DNA of 64,000 nucleotides from Phycisphaerales bacterium. GTDB lineage: Bacteria; Planctomycetota; Phycisphaerae; Phycisphaerales; UBA1924. The position numbers and the translations under genes are program-made. Location of the stretch: contig JALUWX010000031.1 in the NCBI GenBank assembly GCA_027019265.1, forward strand, positions 1 through 64,000, in the 5' to 3' direction. Numbering within the stretch: the stretch's first letter is position 1; each line of letters opens with the position of its first letter. The notes under the pieces were generated by a model, which had not been told where the DNA came from, did no database searches, and saw only the letters and a program-made list of their open reading frames with translations. Shown here in pieces: positions 24,930 through 32,786 of the stretch.

Positions 24930-26690
24930 TCAGCCGACGGGACGCCCGTCGAAGGCCTCGGGAACGATCTTTTTGAGCCGGTTGAGCACGTAACTGCTCG
25001 CTTCCGACTCGGAATCGAACGAGATCGCCTTTTTGGCGAGCCGCTCGCATCGTGCGGCGCTGAGCCCTCGGATCGCTCGTTTGACGAGTGGGAGGGAGGA
25101 GGCCGTCACTGATAGGGTACGCACCCCAAGCCCGATCAGCAATGCCGCGAACGCGGGGTCGGCGGCGGATTCTCCGCAGCAGGAGACGGGGATCTCGCGG
25201 CGATTGGCTGCTCGGGAGACATCCCGGACCAGCCGGAGGACGGCCGGGTGGATCGGTGTATACAACGACGCGACCCTCTCATTGGTTCGGTCAACGGCGA
25301 GGGTGTATTGAACGAGATCGTTTGTTCCGACCGAGAAAAAGTCGACTTCCCGGGCGAAAGCGTGGCTCATGAGGGCCGCTGCTGGGACTTCGACCATCAT
25401 CCCGACCTTGATGGACTCATCGAAGGGGACCCCCTGCTCGGCGAGTTCTTCCATTTCCTCTCTGAGGAAGTACTTCCCGGATCTGAACTCCGCGATGTTG
25501 GTGACGAGGGGGAACATGATTTTGATCGGGCCGTGGGCGCTGGCGCGGAGGATGGCGCGGAGCTGGGTCCGGAACATTTTCTGGTTTTTGAGTGAGTAGC
25601 GGATGGAGCGGAGCCCGAGGAAGGGGTTGCGTTCGGGGATGGCTTCCTGGAGCTGGGTGTATTTGTCCGCGCCGAGGTCGATGGTCCGGATGGTGAGTTC
25701 TCGTCCGTCGAGCATCTCGACGCACTTCTTGTAGGACTCGTAGTGGTCTTCTTCGGTGGGGGGGACTTCTCGTGTGAGGTAGAGGAACTCGGTTCGGTAG
25801 AGCCCGACCCCTTTGCCGCCTTCGTCGAGGATGTGCTCGATCTCGTCGGCGAACTCGATGTTCCCGAGGAGCTCGATCTCGACCCCGTCGGTGGTGACGG
25901 CCGGGAGCTGCGCGAGTTCGTGGAGCTCGAGCTTGGCTTCCCGGGCGCGTTCGATCGCGCGGGCGTAGGTTTCGATGGTTTCCGGGTCCGGATCGAGGAT
26001 CACGGTCCCGCGCGTCCCATCGACGATGATGGTTTGTCCGTCCCGGACGCGCGAGGTGATGTCGCTGAGCCCGACGACGGCCGGGAGGGAGAGTGCGCCG
26101 GCGACGATCGCGGTGTGGGAGGTCCGTCCTCCGAGATCGGTGACGAAGCCCATCACCTTGTCCCGATCGAACCCGGCCGTCTGTGTGGGGGTGAGGTCGT
26201 GCGCGACGATGATGGAGTTCTCGTTGAGCCGGGTCGGGTCGAGGGTGGTTGCGCCTGAGAGTTTGGTGAGGAGGCGATGGGCGAGGTCGCGGAGGTCGTC
26301 CACCTTGGACTGGAAGGTCGAGTCGGGGTGGTTCGCGAATCGTTCCGCGAGATCGCGCAGGGTGGAGCTCGTTGCGTATTCGGCGCTGGAGTGGTCTGTG
26401 CTGATCTTCTCCCGGATGGGTTTGAGGATCGAAGGGTCGTTGAGCGCCCCGATGTGGAAGAGGAAGATTTTGGCCGCTTGTTCGCCCATCTCCCCGGTTG
26501 CTTGCTCGTGGAGCGCGTCGAGATCCGCGATGGCCGCTCTTCGAGCGAGTTCGAATCGTTCGAGTTCTGCGGGTGCGTTGGCTTGATCGACGGAGGATCT
26601 GGGGATCCGGAAGGAGAGGTCGTGCTCGATGAGCGCGACGCGTCCGATGACGAGCCCTTTGGAGACCGGGATGCCGCGGAGTTTTTTCAT
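24930..26690 (-). CDS. ptsI: Phosphoenolpyruvate--protein phosphotransferase (PTS enzyme I)
   Basis: 586 residues, slightly above the usual 575. It starts MKKLRGIPVSKGLVIGR. The phosphorylated His192 lies in GGRTSHTAIVA; the PEP-binding TIM barrel has GVGLYRTEFLYL, RTIDLGADK, NPFLGLRSIRY and DFFSVGTNDLVQYTLA, with the C-terminal Cys in SCCGES. Enzyme I passes phosphate from PEP to HPr. No HPr or EII gene is in the window, so a regulatory PTS is possible. It is divergent from rho. Confidence 0.95.
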   Translation of the reverse strand: MKKLRGIPVSKGLVIGRVALIEHDLSFRIPRSSVDQANAPAELERFELARRAAIADLDALHEQATGEMGEQAAKIFLFHIGALNDPSILKPIREKISTDHSSAEYATSSTLRDLAERFANHPDSTFQSKVDDLRDLAHRLLTKLSGATTLDPTRLNENSIIVAHDLTPTQTAGFDRDKVMGFVTDLGGRTSHTAIVAGALSLPAVVGLSDITSRVRDGQTIIVDGTRGTVILDPDPETIETYARAIERAREAKLELHELAQLPAVTTDGVEIELLGNIEFADEIEHILDEGGKGVGLYRTEFLYLTREVPPTEEDHYESYKKCVEMLDGRELTIRTIDLGADKYTQLQEAIPERNPFLGLRSIRYSLKNQKMFRTQLRAILRASAHGPIKIMFPLVTNIAEFRSGKYFLREEMEELAEQGVPFDESIKVGMMVEVPAAALMSHAFAREVDFFSVGTNDLVQYTLAVDRTNERVASLYTPIHPAVLRLVRDVSRAANRREIPVSCCGESAADPAFAALLIGLGVRTLSVTASSLPLVKRAIRGLSAARCERLAKKAISFDSESEASSYVLNRLKKIVPEAFDGRPVG

Positions 26691-26776
26691 CGGATCGGGC
26701 GATCGTAGCGGCACGGGGGGCTCCGATGTGTCGGGGGGTGCTCTCCCCTTGATTCTCGGACCCGGATGGATGAGGG

Positions 26777-26805
26777 TTGACCCGAACCCCGGGGGGACGA
26801 ATGAT
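26777..26805 (+). promoter_or_regulatory. Sigma70-type promoter of rho
   Basis: TTGACC (26777-26782), a 17-base spacer and AATGAT (26800-26805). The predicted start near 26812 leaves a leader of about 90 bases before ATG 26901. Confidence 0.5.
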
Positions 26806-26900
26806 GCTCGTATATGTCCGTGGGCGCCGAGTTGTCGGTGCGGGGCACGGACTCTCGCCCGCCCGTCTGTTCGCGTATCCATCGAGACGGCGCGCAAGCG

Positions 26901-28127
26901 ATGCATGGAACAACACAGTCGATGACCCTGCTGTCTGGCATATTGGAATGGCCTGCGCGTACCGAAGGACGTGTCCGCGTGGGAGAAGGTGCGCCCCTCC
27001 CCGAGGACATGGGCGATGAGCCCTTCGTTCCCGTGAAGTTCGGGGAAGAGCTCCCCTTGCGCGACGGGCTGAGGGTCGAGGTCGAGGTGGAGATGAAGAA
27101 GCCGCGCCGGAGACGGCGTGGGAAGAACTCCGGGCCTCGGAAGCCCCGCCCTGTGGTGGAGCGTTTCATCACGATCGAGGGGATGACCCCGGAAGCGTTC
27201 GCGAATCGGAAGATGTTCGAGGATCTGACGAGCATCGATCCGGAGCCGATCCTGACGCTGGAGTACCCGGGGTGTCCGCCGGCGTGTCGGTTGATCGACA
27301 TGTTCTGTCCGATCGGTCGGGGACAGCGCGGGATGATCGTGTCTCCTCCGAAGGCCGGGAAAACGACGCTCCTGAAGGACATCACCCGTTCGGTGCTTAC
27401 GAACCACCCGGATGTGAAGGTGTTCGCGCTGCTGATCGATGAGCGCCCGGAGGAGGTCACGGACTTCACGCGCGAGTTCCTGGGGTCCGTGAAGCAGCGC
27501 GACGGCGATGCGGAATGGGACAAGCCCTGGAAACAGGACGCGATCGAGATCATCGCGTCGAGCAACGACCACGACATCGCGCGCCACATCGAGATCTCGA
27601 CCACGACGCTCGAGCGGTGCAAGCGGATGGTGGAGAACGGGGAGCACGTGTTCGTGGTGCTCGACTCGCTGACCCGTCTGGGGCGCGCGTTCAACCGATC
27701 CGGGAAGCACGCGAACTCCGGGCGCACGATGTCGGGTGGGATCGATTCCAAGGCGCTCGAGGTTCCCAAGCAGCTCTTCGGCGCGGCGCGGAACACGGAG
27801 GACGGGGGGTCGTTGACGATCATCGCGACGTGTCTGGTGGACACGGGGTCCCAGGGGGACCAGGTGATCTTCGAGGAGTTCAAGGGGACGGGGAACATGG
27901 AGCTGATCCTCGATCGGCGGATCGCGGAGAAGCGGTTGTTCCCGGCGATCAACCTTGCGGCGTCGGGGACGCGCAAGGAGGACAAGCTGATCGAGCCCGC
28001 GGCGCTGAAGACGATCACGGCGCTGCGTCGTCGGATGATGAACATGCCGCCCCCGATGCAGGTCGAGCAGCTTCTGGCCGCGCTTGATCGGTTCGAGACG
28101 AACGAGGACCTGGTCGGGAAGGGGTAA
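26901..28127 (+). CDS. rho: Transcription termination factor Rho, atypical N-terminus
   Basis: 408 residues. The ATPase half is canonical: Walker A SPPKAGKTT (148-156), Walker B FALLIDERPEEV, SLTRLGRAFN, SGGIDSKALEVPKQLFGAARN (Q-loop side) and the R-loop GTGNMELILDRRIAEKR. The N-terminal half is not: only about 10 residues precede the GILE strand, so the three-helix domain is missing, and the RNA-binding OB fold (12-110) lacks the GFGFLR block. It contains instead a basic insert (KKPRRRRRGKN, about 66-76). An upstream ATG (26814) and a nearby one at 26922 are alternative starts. Confidence 0.93.
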   Translation: MHGTTQSMTLLSGILEWPARTEGRVRVGEGAPLPEDMGDEPFVPVKFGEELPLRDGLRVEVEVEMKKPRRRRRGKNSGPRKPRPVVERFITIEGMTPEAFANRKMFEDLTSIDPEPILTLEYPGCPPACRLIDMFCPIGRGQRGMIVSPPKAGKTTLLKDITRSVLTNHPDVKVFALLIDERPEEVTDFTREFLGSVKQRDGDAEWDKPWKQDAIEIIASSNDHDIARHIEISTTTLERCKRMVENGEHVFVVLDSLTRLGRAFNRSGKHANSGRTMSGGIDSKALEVPKQLFGAARNTEDGGSLTIIATCLVDTGSQGDQVIFEEFKGTGNMELILDRRIAEKRLFPAINLAASGTRKEDKLIEPAALKTITALRRRMMNMPPPMQVEQLLAALDRFETNEDLVGKG

Positions 28128-28137
28128 TCCCTTCCCG
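28115..28137 (+). terminator. Hairpin across the rho stop codon
   Basis: CGGGAAGGG pairs with CCCTTCCCG around a 5-base loop that contains the UAA stop. No U-run follows, so it may stabilise the mRNA end rather than terminate. Confidence 0.4.
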
Positions 28138-28175
28138 GACCTGGGCTCGGAACCTCTGGGATCCTGATTTCTCCG

Positions 28176-28204
28176 TTGGAATCGGTGTTCTGGCGCGGTA
28201 GCAT
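28176..28204 (+). promoter_or_regulatory. Promoter of the first dockerin-tagged gene
   Basis: TTGGAA (28176-28181), a 17-base spacer and TAGCAT (28199-28204). The leader of about 43 bases contains ggagagag before ATG 28254. Confidence 0.5.
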
Positions 28205-28253
28205 GATTCGTAACCTGAGCCAATCCCCCTTCAGATGATTCGGAGAGAGAACG

Positions 28254-29588
28254 ATGCGTGACGTGTGTGCCATCAGCGCCCTGGCGATCCTTGCCGGAGC
28301 TGCGACCGCGGAAGTCCCCACCAAGTGGTCCTATCAGCTCCAGGCGCGTTCGTCGCTCGACGCCGGGATCTCCGCGTTCAATCTCCCCATGTTCTCGTCT
28401 CTTTCGTCCCAGTACGTGACGCTCGACGAGGACGGGGGGGTCGCGATCCGGTTGTTCATCTCGGGGAACCCCAACGAGGGCGTGTTCTACGGGAAGGACG
28501 GGACGGGGGGTGTCGTGGTGAGCGGGTTCGGAGTGGATCCGATCTGGTCCACGACCTGCGATCTCCGGAACGGGATGTTCGTCATCGAGCAGGGCTCGTT
28601 CGACGACGGCGCGGAGCTGTACGACACGAGCGGGAACCTCATCCGGACCTTTGCTCCTGGGGGGAACGAGGGGACGTCGGGATTCTCGAGTGTGACGCTG
28701 ACTTCCGATGGCGCGATCTGCTACCGGGGTGATTTCGGGTTCGCCGTGGACAAGATCGTGATCGATGAGTTCAACCCGACGCGCACCCAGACGTTGGTTG
28801 CTTCGACGGCTTCCGGGTACGACTTCCTGTTTGCGCCGGAGATCAACGATGCGCGCCAGGTCGTGTTCAACTCGATCCCCTCGAGCGGCCCGTCCCGGCG
28901 GATCGTTCGGGTCGAGCCCGACCTCTCCCCGACGACGATCGCGGAGACGGGCGGGGTCTGGAACTCGTTCGTGAACTCGGTCGCGATCGCGCAGAGCGGT
29001 CATGTCGGGTTTTCCGCGCGTCGGAGCGCGGATTCGATCTGGGAAGTGATCGCCGACGACGGGGTGACCACCACGGTCATCGCTGACGGGAACGATCCGG
29101 ACATCAGCAACTCTTCGCTCATCAACTTCCCCCCGGCCGTCAACTCCGACGGGTGGGTCGTGTTCCGCGCGACGGACACGAGCAACAACTCGACGGCGAT
29201 CTGGGTCGGGGACGGGGACAACATCGTCAAGCTCGCGGAGTTCGATCAGATGATCCAGACGGATCTCGGGCTGATCCCGCTCGGGTTCGACTTCGGTGGG
29301 ACCACGGGGCGCCAGGTCGCGAACGGGGTCGTGGACATCAACGACAGCGGTCAGGTCGCTTTCGCGGCGTTCCTCCGGAACGGGACGATCGGTGTGTTCG
29401 TCGCGACCCCGGACGACCAGTGCGAGGTCGATTTCACGAACGACGGGGAGCTGGACTTCTTCGATCTTTCCGCGTTCCTCATGGCGCTGAGCAACGAGCA
29501 CCCCTCGTCCGATTTCTCGGGTGACGGGGAGTACGACTTCTTCGATGTGTCCGCGTTCTTGCAAGCGTTCGCGGAGGGTTGCCCGTGA
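28254..29588 (+). CDS. Secreted INDxGxVxF-repeat protein with C-terminal dockerin-like module
   Basis: 444 residues with a signal peptide (about 1-19). The middle consists of beta-rich repeats containing N-D/S-x-G-x-V-x-F-x-A units (INDARQVVFN, AIAQSGHVGFSA, VNSDGWVVFRA, INDSGQVAFAA), like the choice-of-anchor NxxGxxxF proteins of planctomycetes, probably a propeller. The last 55 residues start at Cys and hold two calcium-type loops, DFTNDGELDFFD and DFSGDGEYDFFD, each followed by an amphipathic helix, and end EGCP. It is the first of eleven consecutive genes with this tail. The ligand is unknown. Confidence 0.8.
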   Translation: MRDVCAISALAILAGAATAEVPTKWSYQLQARSSLDAGISAFNLPMFSSLSSQYVTLDEDGGVAIRLFISGNPNEGVFYGKDGTGGVVVSGFGVDPIWSTTCDLRNGMFVIEQGSFDDGAELYDTSGNLIRTFAPGGNEGTSGFSSVTLTSDGAICYRGDFGFAVDKIVIDEFNPTRTQTLVASTASGYDFLFAPEINDARQVVFNSIPSSGPSRRIVRVEPDLSPTTIAETGGVWNSFVNSVAIAQSGHVGFSARRSADSIWEVIADDGVTTTVIADGNDPDISNSSLINFPPAVNSDGWVVFRATDTSNNSTAIWVGDGDNIVKLAEFDQMIQTDLGLIPLGFDFGGTTGRQVANGVVDINDSGQVAFAAFLRNGTIGVFVATPDDQCEVDFTNDGELDFFDLSAFLMALSNEHPSSDFSGDGEYDFFDVSAFLQAFAEGCP

Positions 29589-29618
29589 TCCGTTGATCGT
29601 GAGCTTTGGATAAATCTC

Positions 29619-29648
29619 AACGCCCGGGTGCAATGGTGCCCGGGCGTT
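29619..29648 (+). terminator. Strong hairpin between two dockerin-tagged genes
   Basis: AACGCCCGGG pairs with CCCGGGCGTT around a 10-base loop, followed by GTCGTT rather than a U-run. It ends only 8-17 bases before the next start codon, so it may act in the leader of that gene. Confidence 0.6.
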
Positions 29649-29665
29649 GTCGTTCTATGGTCACC

Positions 29666-30922
29666 ATGCAACATACACACACCGCCCGAATCGTGGCGGC
29701 GGGTCTTTGCTCCGCCGTCGTCGCTGTCCCCGTGTTTGCGCAGAGCGTGTGCGATCCGTCGATCGTGGATCAGCGCACGGAGGAGATGCTCGATCGCTTC
29801 CCCGGGCTTCTCTCGGGCGCGAGCGTGATCGTCGGAGATCGGCGCGGGATTCTGTACGAGGGGTACTTCGGGGATCACGACCCGCGCACCAAGCTCGCGC
29901 TCGCTTCGGCGAGCAAGATGATCTCGGGGGTCGCGATGATGACTCTGATCGATTCGGGCGCGATCAACCAGCACGCGCCCATCGTGTCCTATCTCCCGGG
30001 GATCTTCGACCCGACGCGCGCCGGACCCGTGAAGCCGTTCATGAGTGTGGACGAGATGTATTCGATGACGAGCGGGTTCGCGAATGGGGAGGGGACGAAC
30101 GAGATCATCTCGGATCTCGGGATCACGCTGGGGGAGGCGGTGGACATGATCGCGACGGAGATCGAGCCTGTGTCGGTGCCGTCCACGGAGCTGAACTACA
30201 CGGGGTTGGGGATGCACATCACGGGGTATCTGTGCGAGGTGACGAGCGGGCTGCCGTACGACGAGTTCTACACCCAGGCCGTCTCCGATGTCATCGGGAC
30301 ACCCAGCATCTCGTGGGACGGGCTCGGGGAGACGGAGAACTTCCGTCCCTCGGGAGGGGGCGCGAGCGAGGCACGCGATTATGCGCGGGTTCTTCGGTTG
30401 CTGCTCCGTGGTGGTGAGCTCGACGGGGTCCGTCTGCTCAGCGAAGCGCGGACGGAGACGATGTTCGTCGAGCGCACGGTGGGTCTCGATGTCGGGTCGG
30501 TTCCTCCGGTCTTGCTCGATGAGGACTATGGGTATGCGTTCGGGATGTGGGTTGAGGATCGCGCGGAGGACGGGACCCCGATCGTGTTCTCGAGCCCGGG
30601 CGCGTTCGGGACGACACCCTGGATCGATCGTGAGGACGGGTACTGGGGGATCGTGTTCGTCGATGGGGTCGGTCAGGTGCTCCGGGAGGACATCCAGGGG
30701 ATCCGCGCCGCGATCGAGGACGGGCTCATGCACGGGTCGTGTACCCCGTGCCGCGCGGATATGAACCACGACGGGTCGGTGGATTACTTCGATGTGTCGG
30801 AGTTTCTGGGGTATTTCGCCGCTCATGATCGGCGCGCGGACTTCAACGACAACCGTCAGTTCGATTTCTTCGATCTGAGCCGATTCCTCAATCAGGTCGG
30901 GAACGGGTGCGCGGGGGTGTGA
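29666..30922 (+). CDS. Secreted serine hydrolase (beta-lactamase/PBP-like) with dockerin-like module
   Basis: 418 residues from ATG 29666 (ATG 29657 is also possible) with a signal peptide ending V-F-A-Q. The S-x-x-K motif is S81-A-S-K84; LNYTGLGMHITG takes the place of the Tyr-x-Asn motif, and SSPGAFG that of the third motif. This is the PF00144 class-C lactamase/esterase fold. The tail carries DMNHDGSVDYFD and a degenerate second loop DFNDNRQFDFFD and ends GCAGV, a variant of the usual GCP. The substrate is unknown; peptides or esters are possible. Confidence 0.8.
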   Translation: MQHTHTARIVAAGLCSAVVAVPVFAQSVCDPSIVDQRTEEMLDRFPGLLSGASVIVGDRRGILYEGYFGDHDPRTKLALASASKMISGVAMMTLIDSGAINQHAPIVSYLPGIFDPTRAGPVKPFMSVDEMYSMTSGFANGEGTNEIISDLGITLGEAVDMIATEIEPVSVPSTELNYTGLGMHITGYLCEVTSGLPYDEFYTQAVSDVIGTPSISWDGLGETENFRPSGGGASEARDYARVLRLLLRGGELDGVRLLSEARTETMFVERTVGLDVGSVPPVLLDEDYGYAFGMWVEDRAEDGTPIVFSSPGAFGTTPWIDREDGYWGIVFVDGVGQVLREDIQGIRAAIEDGLMHGSCTPCRADMNHDGSVDYFDVSEFLGYFAAHDRRADFNDNRQFDFFDLSRFLNQVGNGCAGV

Positions 30923-30934
30923 GCGCGATAGAGA

Positions 30935-31546
30935 TCAGTCGTCCCGGTTGAGATGCGGGGTCTGGAAGAGTGTGAGATGGATCAGGGATTTCCCGTCCCC
31001 GGGGCGGGATTCTCTGCCCATTTTCGAGATCCGATCGATCATTTCATTGAGCTCGGCGAGTTCGCTCGGGGAAACCCAGAGATTCATCAGGTTGAGATGA
31101 AGGTTGCGTTTCTTTGTGCGCGGGTTCGCGTCCTCGTGGCGCATGGCGCGTTCCATGCGCCTGGAGCACAGACGCGCGGCGGCCTTGGCGAGGGTGACGT
31201 GGAACTCGATGTTGTCCGGGTCGTCCTTGATGAAGCGGGTGTCGATGGAGTGCGCGGCCGGGACGTAGAGCTGCTCGTAGCGTTTCCCCATGAGTCGGGT
31301 CCCGCTCTCGTGGATGAGCCCGTGTTCGAGGAGTCCTTGGAGGTGTGGGTAGAGGGAGGTCCGGGCGCGTGCGGTGAAGTCCGCGATGTCGGCCGCGGAG
31401 CATTCCCCGAGGGAGGTGAGCGCGTCGATGATCTCCCAGCGGATGGGGTTGGCCATGAAGCGGAGGGCGTCGGGGTCGTCCAGGACCATCTGGTGGGCGA
31501 TGGATTTGGACCCGGCGCTCTCGTTGTGGTTGGTGCGTGTGCTCAT
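30935..31546 (-). CDS. ArsR-like winged-helix transcriptional regulator
   Basis: 203 residues starting MSTRTNHNES. A winged helix-turn-helix at about residues 27-95 (ALRFMANPIRWEIIDALTSL, then CSAADIADFTARARTSLYPH as recognition helix) resembles ArsR/DUF2247-type regulators. No metal-binding Cys pair is obvious. The C-terminal 90 residues are helical and may dimerise. It is the only gene in the dockerin cluster that encodes neither a secreted nor a tagged protein, and it diverges from the gene at 31719, so that gene is its likeliest target. Confidence 0.7.
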   Translation of the reverse strand: MSTRTNHNESAGSKSIAHQMVLDDPDALRFMANPIRWEIIDALTSLGECSAADIADFTARARTSLYPHLQGLLEHGLIHESGTRLMGKRYEQLYVPAAHSIDTRFIKDDPDNIEFHVTLAKAAARLCSRRMERAMRHEDANPRTKKRNLHLNLMNLWVSPSELAELNEMIDRISKMGRESRPGDGKSLIHLTLFQTPHLNRDD

Positions 31547-31628
31547 TGGTTCGCGATTCCCCTGAGTGGGGAGTGTAGCAACATCACGATCGGGCGCGGG
31601 ATTCTCGGACCCGCTCCGCATATTGAGC

Positions 31629-31657
31629 TTGGGAGCACGGGGCGGATGGATTACACT
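31629..31657 (+). promoter_or_regulatory. Promoter of the Cys-rich dockerin-tagged gene
   Basis: TTGGGA (31629-31634), a 17-base spacer and TACACT (31652-31657). It faces the regulator gene's own TACACT box (minus strand, 31570-31575) across the divergent region. Confidence 0.45.
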
Positions 31658-31718
31658 GGACCCGCCGGAGAGGGACACGGCGATGTGTTCACGCGCGCCC
31701 AGCGCACAGGAGGATCTG

Positions 31719-32717
31719 ATGTCGATGAAAACCACTATGTTCACCCGTTTCCTCGCGCTCGGCGCGGTTCTCGCGCTCAGCGGCACGGCTCGCGCCGACG
31801 AAGTCGAGGTCCGGATCGATGGTCTCGAGGAAGGGGAGGAAGCGACGATCTGTCCGTGCTTCGCCGCCGGCGAAGAGGCCGCCGTCTGGTTGACGTCTCC
31901 GTGTGACGGCAACATTGTCGCGCTCCAGATTTTCTGGAGGTCCTTCCTCGGTGGCGCGAACCCGAGTATCGAGGACTCCATCCGGGTCTACAACGGCGGG
32001 ACTTTCCCCAACCCGGGATCGCTCAAGGAAGAACTGCTCGCGCCCGCGCTGCTCGACGGCGGGCTCAACGAGTTCCGCTATGAGGACGAGAACCAGACCA
32101 TCCCGATCAGCATCCCGGTCAGTGCCGGCGAAGAGTTCGTGGTCTCTCTGAAGTTCTTCAATGACTCCTCGACGTTCAACCCGAGCATCCTCTTCGATAG
32201 CGACGGGGTCACCCCGAACAAGAACGCGGTGAAGGTCAACGGGAACACCTGGAGATCCAACGAGTTCCTCGGGGTGAGCGGCGATTGGATCATCCGTGTG
32301 ATCGTCGATTGTCAGGGAGGTCAGATCGGTTCCGCATGCTTCGCGGACGGGTCGTGCATGGACGGGCTCACGGAGGACGAAGCGATCACCCTCGGGGGGA
32401 TCTGGAGCGGTCCCGGATCGACCTGCGCGGACAGCCCGTGTATCGGCGCGTGCTCGATCAACGACAACTGTGTCCAGTTCGACAAAGCGACCTGCGATCT
32501 GGTCGGGGGCGAATGGTTCGGTCCCGGATCCACGGACTGCACGTCGTCGTGTCCGGCCGATCTGACGATGGACGGGGAGCTCGACTTCTTTGATGTCAGC
32601 GCGTTCCTCATGGCGCTCGCGAACGAGGAATCCGTCGCGGACTTCTCGGGTGACGGGGAGTACGACTTCTTCGATGTGAGCGCGTTCCTAATGGCGTTCA
32701 GCGGCGGGTGTCCCTGA
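31719..32717 (+). CDS. Secreted Cys-rich protein with dockerin-like module
   Basis: 332 residues; ATG 31719 follows a perfect aggagg. The signal peptide ends A-R-A. Residues about 25-205 are a beta-rich domain of unknown family. Next come two copies of a short Cys motif, roughly A-C-F-x-D-G-S-C ... G-G-x-W-x-G-P-G-S-T-x-C, seen as a spacer in many planctomycete secreted proteins. The tail has DLTMDGELDFFD and DFSGDGEYDFFD and ends GGCP. No enzymatic motif is visible. Confidence 0.75.
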   Translation: MSMKTTMFTRFLALGAVLALSGTARADEVEVRIDGLEEGEEATICPCFAAGEEAAVWLTSPCDGNIVALQIFWRSFLGGANPSIEDSIRVYNGGTFPNPGSLKEELLAPALLDGGLNEFRYEDENQTIPISIPVSAGEEFVVSLKFFNDSSTFNPSILFDSDGVTPNKNAVKVNGNTWRSNEFLGVSGDWIIRVIVDCQGGQIGSACFADGSCMDGLTEDEAITLGGIWSGPGSTCADSPCIGACSINDNCVQFDKATCDLVGGEWFGPGSTDCTSSCPADLTMDGELDFFDVSAFLMALANEESVADFSGDGEYDFFDVSAFLMAFSGGCP

Positions 32718-32786
32718 TCGTGCTTCGGCGCGTTGTGTCGCTCATGCACGTATGATGTTGTGGACCAACATGTTCCGGGAGGATCC

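Noticed and set aside
20679-29633. Very long open frames running antisense to or around rne, ptsI and rho
   Set aside because: High GC leaves few stops, so frames opposite real genes stay open. Their products are Arg/Pro- or Gly-rich with no domain, while the opposite strand carries complete known enzymes.
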